Assembly (NCBI GenBank): GCA_023480765.1
Contig: JAMCWZ010000054.1
Coordinates: forward strand, 1 to 33,710
Reading direction: 5' to 3'
Source of the DNA: Nitrospirota bacterium
GTDB lineage: Bacteria; Nitrospirota_A; Leptospirillia; Leptospirillales; Leptospirillaceae
Length of the DNA: 33,710 bases
Made by a program: the position numbers and the translations under genes. How positions within the stretch are numbered: position 1 is the stretch's first letter; each line of letters opens with the position of its first letter. Below, one piece after another: positions 31,611 to 33,710 of the stretch. The notes under the pieces were generated by a model. That model was not told the origin of the DNA. It did not search any database and saw only the letters and a list, made by a program, of their open reading frames with translations.

Positions 31611-33096
31611 AACCGGAAAATTTCTCTCACCCTATCTGTCCCGGCTCGAATCTTTCCTCCGGGACAACGGGATCCACCCTGACAACCATCCGTCTCCCCC
31701 GCATTTTCATGTGGCCATTTCAGGGGGGGCCGATTCTGTTTTTCTGGCTTTTCTCCTGCACCTCTTTCTCGAAAATCGTCACTCACTGACCCTCGTCCAT
31801 TTCAACCACCGGACACGTGGCAAGGAAAACGAGGAGGACGAAATTTTTCTCCGGAGCTTCGCCCGGCATATCGGACGTCCTCTCCGGATCGGAATCCTGT
31901 CCGAACCTCTGCCGGACAATGTGCCGGAAGATTTTCTCCGCAAAAAAAGATACGCCTTCTTCGACACTCTCCTGACGGAAAATCGCAAAAACATCCTCTT
32001 TCTTGCCCATCATCAGGACGATCAGGTCGAAACGATCCTCATGAATCTGTTTCGCGGAACAGGACCCAAAGGTGTTCTCGGCATGCTCAACAAACCGGAC
32101 CGACGCATCTTTCGTCCTCTCCTGGAAACGGGAGCCGATGAAATCCGGAACGTCCTTTCCGATCATCGCATTCCCTATCGTATTGATTCCTCAAACCTGC
32201 AGCACGATTATCTTCGCAATCGGGTCCGAATGGAGCTTGTCCCGACGATCCGGAGGATTTTTCCTCCGGAAGGCGACCGCCATGTTGCCAACCTTTCCCT
32301 TCTCTTGCGGAGGGAGCTGGAAGACAGGGAATCCGGAGACTGGCTTTCAAGCACGTTTCTTCTTATCCGTGACCATGGATTCATCTTTTCCCTGCCACGC
32401 TACCGGAACCTCACCCCTTACCGCCAGACTCTCTTTTGCAGATGGATTCTGGACAGGATACTCTTGTGGCATCTTCCCGCTCCGGAAGAGAGGAATCTCC
32501 TCCGAAGTCTCTCCGGCACCCCCGTGTTCGAGGGGCATCTGGGACGGGGATGGCATCTTGGGATTGAATTTCAGGAAGCCCATCTAGTATACAAGAGGAA
32601 CCTTCCGGAGGAGGCTTCGGGGAACTGGTCCTTTTTCCTGGAACCGGACATACTGGAGGATCTCCGTTCGGGAAAAAGGAATCCCTATCTCCAAGCACTG
32701 CCGGGAGGTGGCCGTCTGGAGTGGGCATGGTCATCCGAATCGGACATTCGGACACCCTGGGAGGAGGGAACCCGTCCTTCCCGCTCCTGCCGATTTTCTC
32801 CTGACAGAGAGGGGTTGTTCCCTCTCCTGGTTGCGGGTCCCGGGTTTCCGGCCGTTCGCGAAGCCTTCCGGCGGGAAGGCATGTCGCTGGGACGCCTCCT
32901 GTCCCGACGGCGATTCCCGTCAAGCTTCAAAAAAAACCTTCCTGTCTTGATGGCCGGGGAATCCCTTCTTTGGGCCCCCCACATCTTCCCGCTCCGGACC
33001 CCGGATGAATCCGTCCGGAATGAGACCGGCAGACTATCCGTCACTTACCAGGACGCCAAGGGAGACGTATGGAAAAGATCTTCGGCAAGCCCCTGA
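31552..33096 (+). CDS. tilS: tRNA(Ile)-lysidine synthase
   Basis: A roughly 514-residue ATP-dependent enzyme that converts the wobble cytidine of the AUA-reading isoleucine tRNA to lysidine. The PP-loop is AISGGADSVFLAFLL (SGGADS at about 57-62 from this start), followed by LVHFNHRTRGKENEEDE, LAHHQDDQVETILMNLFRGTGPKGVLGM and RNRVRMELVPTI, all typical. The C-terminal domain (about 430-510) is present. The start is uncertain: ATG 31552 overlaps ribF by 59 bases, a GTG at 31582 is an alternative, and neither has a clear ribosome site. It overlaps hpt by 28 bases; tilS-hpt pairs are common in bacteria. Confidence 0.9.
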   Translation: MTFSNRKTISVKIQFPKGTETGKFLSPYLSRLESFLRDNGIHPDNHPSPPHFHVAISGGADSVFLAFLLHLFLENRHSLTLVHFNHRTRGKENEEDEIFLRSFARHIGRPLRIGILSEPLPDNVPEDFLRKKRYAFFDTLLTENRKNILFLAHHQDDQVETILMNLFRGTGPKGVLGMLNKPDRRIFRPLLETGADEIRNVLSDHRIPYRIDSSNLQHDYLRNRVRMELVPTIRRIFPPEGDRHVANLSLLLRRELEDRESGDWLSSTFLLIRDHGFIFSLPRYRNLTPYRQTLFCRWILDRILLWHLPAPEERNLLRSLSGTPVFEGHLGRGWHLGIEFQEAHLVYKRNLPEEASGNWSFFLEPDILEDLRSGKRNPYLQALPGGGRLEWAWSSESDIRTPWEEGTRPSRSCRFSPDREGLFPLLVAGPGFPAVREAFRREGMSLGRLLSRRRFPSSFKKNLPVLMAGESLLWAPHIFPLRTPDESVRNETGRLSVTYQDAKGDVWKRSSASP

Positions 33097-33599
33097 TCAC
33101 TCAGGAAGAAATTCTCCACCGGGTTCGAGAACTGGGCCTGCAGATCACGGAAGACTATGCCGGAAAAAATTTGATTCTCATTGGCATCCTGAAGGGTGCT
33201 TTCGCGTTCACGGCCGATCTTTCCCGGTGCATCGGCATCCCGGCCAGAATCGACTTTTTGATGACATCGACGCAGGAGTCATCGGGTCAGAGTCCTGTCA
33301 AAACGATTTCCGAACCGACGCTCTCTCTGACGGGAGCCGATATTCTTCTCGTGGAAGATATCATCGATTCCGGAGTGACGGCACGCATGCTTCTCGACAA
33401 ACTGTCCGCGCACAAACCAAAATCCGTTCGGATTTGTGCCCTGCTGGACAAAACGGGCGGCCGAACCCTCGACGTTCGGCCTGATTACGTTGGATTCAGC
33501 ATTCCCAACAAATTTGTCATCGGGTATGGTCTGGACTACAAGAACAAATACAGGACGCTTCCGTTTATCGCGGTTCTGGATGACCGGACGCAATCCTGA
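33069..33599 (+). CDS. hpt: Hypoxanthine phosphoribosyltransferase
   Basis: A 176-residue purine salvage enzyme that makes IMP or GMP from PRPP. It has LIGILKGAFAFTADL, DILLVEDIIDSGVTARMLL with the acidic pair of the PRPP-binding loop, and LLDKTGGR, DYVGFSIPNKFVIGYGLDY. Length and order match the family. AGGGAG about five bases before ATG supports the start inside the end of tilS. A cell-division protease gene ftsH often follows hpt, but the window ends 111 bases later. Confidence 0.94.
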   Translation: MEKIFGKPLITQEEILHRVRELGLQITEDYAGKNLILIGILKGAFAFTADLSRCIGIPARIDFLMTSTQESSGQSPVKTISEPTLSLTGADILLVEDIIDSGVTARMLLDKLSAHKPKSVRICALLDKTGGRTLDVRPDYVGFSIPNKFVIGYGLDYKNKYRTLPFIAVLDDRTQS

Positions 33600-33651
33600 C
33601 GGAAACGAATGACCCGGGTTATCCGGGGAAGCTTTTCGACTGCCATTTTTA

Positions 33652-33680
33652 TTGAAGATCACCTGCCTGCATGATAAGAT
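33652..33680 (+). promoter_or_regulatory. Possible promoter after hpt for a gene beyond the window
   Basis: TTGAAG (33652-33657) and TAAGAT (33675-33680) are 17 bases apart, each matching four of six consensus positions. Just upstream CCCGG/CCGGG (33613-33627) could form a weak hairpin with no T run. The final bases of the window contain no start of a gene I can support. Confidence 0.35.
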
Positions 33681-33710
33681 TGATTACCATTAGAGAAATC
33701 CCGCTTTGTG

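Noticed and set aside
1..33710. Very frequent TCCGG/CCGGA words across the window, considered as an uptake or recognition signal
   Set aside because: They occur mostly inside genes as common codon pairs (for example Ile-Arg and Ser-Gly), so codon preference explains them without a special function.
1..33710. tRNA, rRNA, CRISPR arrays, insertion sequences or phage genes
   Set aside because: None seen: no clover-leaf-like segments, regularly spaced repeats, transposases or integrases were recognised on either strand.

Overview
The window looks like chromosomal DNA of an acidophilic, iron-oxidising Nitrospirota bacterium of the Leptospirillum type. This is inferred from gene content, not from a marker gene: a complete bacterial 20S proteasome operon with a Pup-like tag ending in Gly-Glu (the UBact form described from Nitrospirae and other Gram-negative lineages), a large set of cbb3/NO-reductase-like membrane proteins and c-type cytochromes, a VIT1/CCC1-type iron transporter and a compact haem-synthesis cluster. 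Genes are dense, mostly overlapping or a few bases apart. I see no tRNA, rRNA, IS element, CRISPR array or prophage.

Region 1 (1-9.6 kb, all on the minus strand) is a respiratory/accessory region. A sigma70-like promoter at about 9.5 kb starts a short operon of two small membrane proteins, a CcoO-like monohaem cytochrome c, another small membrane protein and a 34-residue TTG-started membrane peptide, ending at a strong bidirectional terminator (about 7.64 kb). A second promoter abuts that terminator and starts a long operon: a small membrane protein, a NorC-like cytochrome c, a CcoS-like protein, two separate four-helix proteins resembling only part of the CcoN/NorB catalytic subunit, a membrane-anchored formylglycine-generating-enzyme-fold protein that lacks the usual catalytic cysteines, further small membrane proteins, CcoG, a DUF420/CtaM-like assembly factor, a Nudix hydrolase and an 8Fe ferredoxin. 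No full-length CcoN is present, which makes this the most intriguing uncharacterised system here.

Region 2 (9.6-13.0 kb, plus strand) holds a VIT-family Fe/Mn transporter, then an operon of a thioredoxin-fold 2Fe-2S ferredoxin, homoserine kinase and a dihydroorotate-dehydrogenase-like enzyme. A promoter wrapped in nested inverted repeats precedes the ferredoxin.

Region 3 (13.0-19.6 kb, minus strand) is the proteasome operon mpa-dop-pup-prcB-prcA-pafA behind its own promoter: ring ATPase, depupylase, tag, beta and alpha core subunits and tag ligase, i.e. a full tag-and-degrade pathway in one transcript.

Region 4 (19.6-24.2 kb, minus strand) is a tight four-gene run: an ATP-grasp-like protein, lysine 2,3-aminomutase, a BluB-like flavoprotein and a dCTP deaminase.

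Region 5 (24.3-33.7 kb, plus strand) carries tetrapyrrole synthesis (HemX/CcsA-like membrane protein, hemA, hemC, a CobA-HemD fusion, hemB), followed by ribF, tilS and hpt. The haem genes plausibly feed the haem-rich respiratory chain of region 1. One 546-base gap (27.5-28.0 kb) has no gene I can support.
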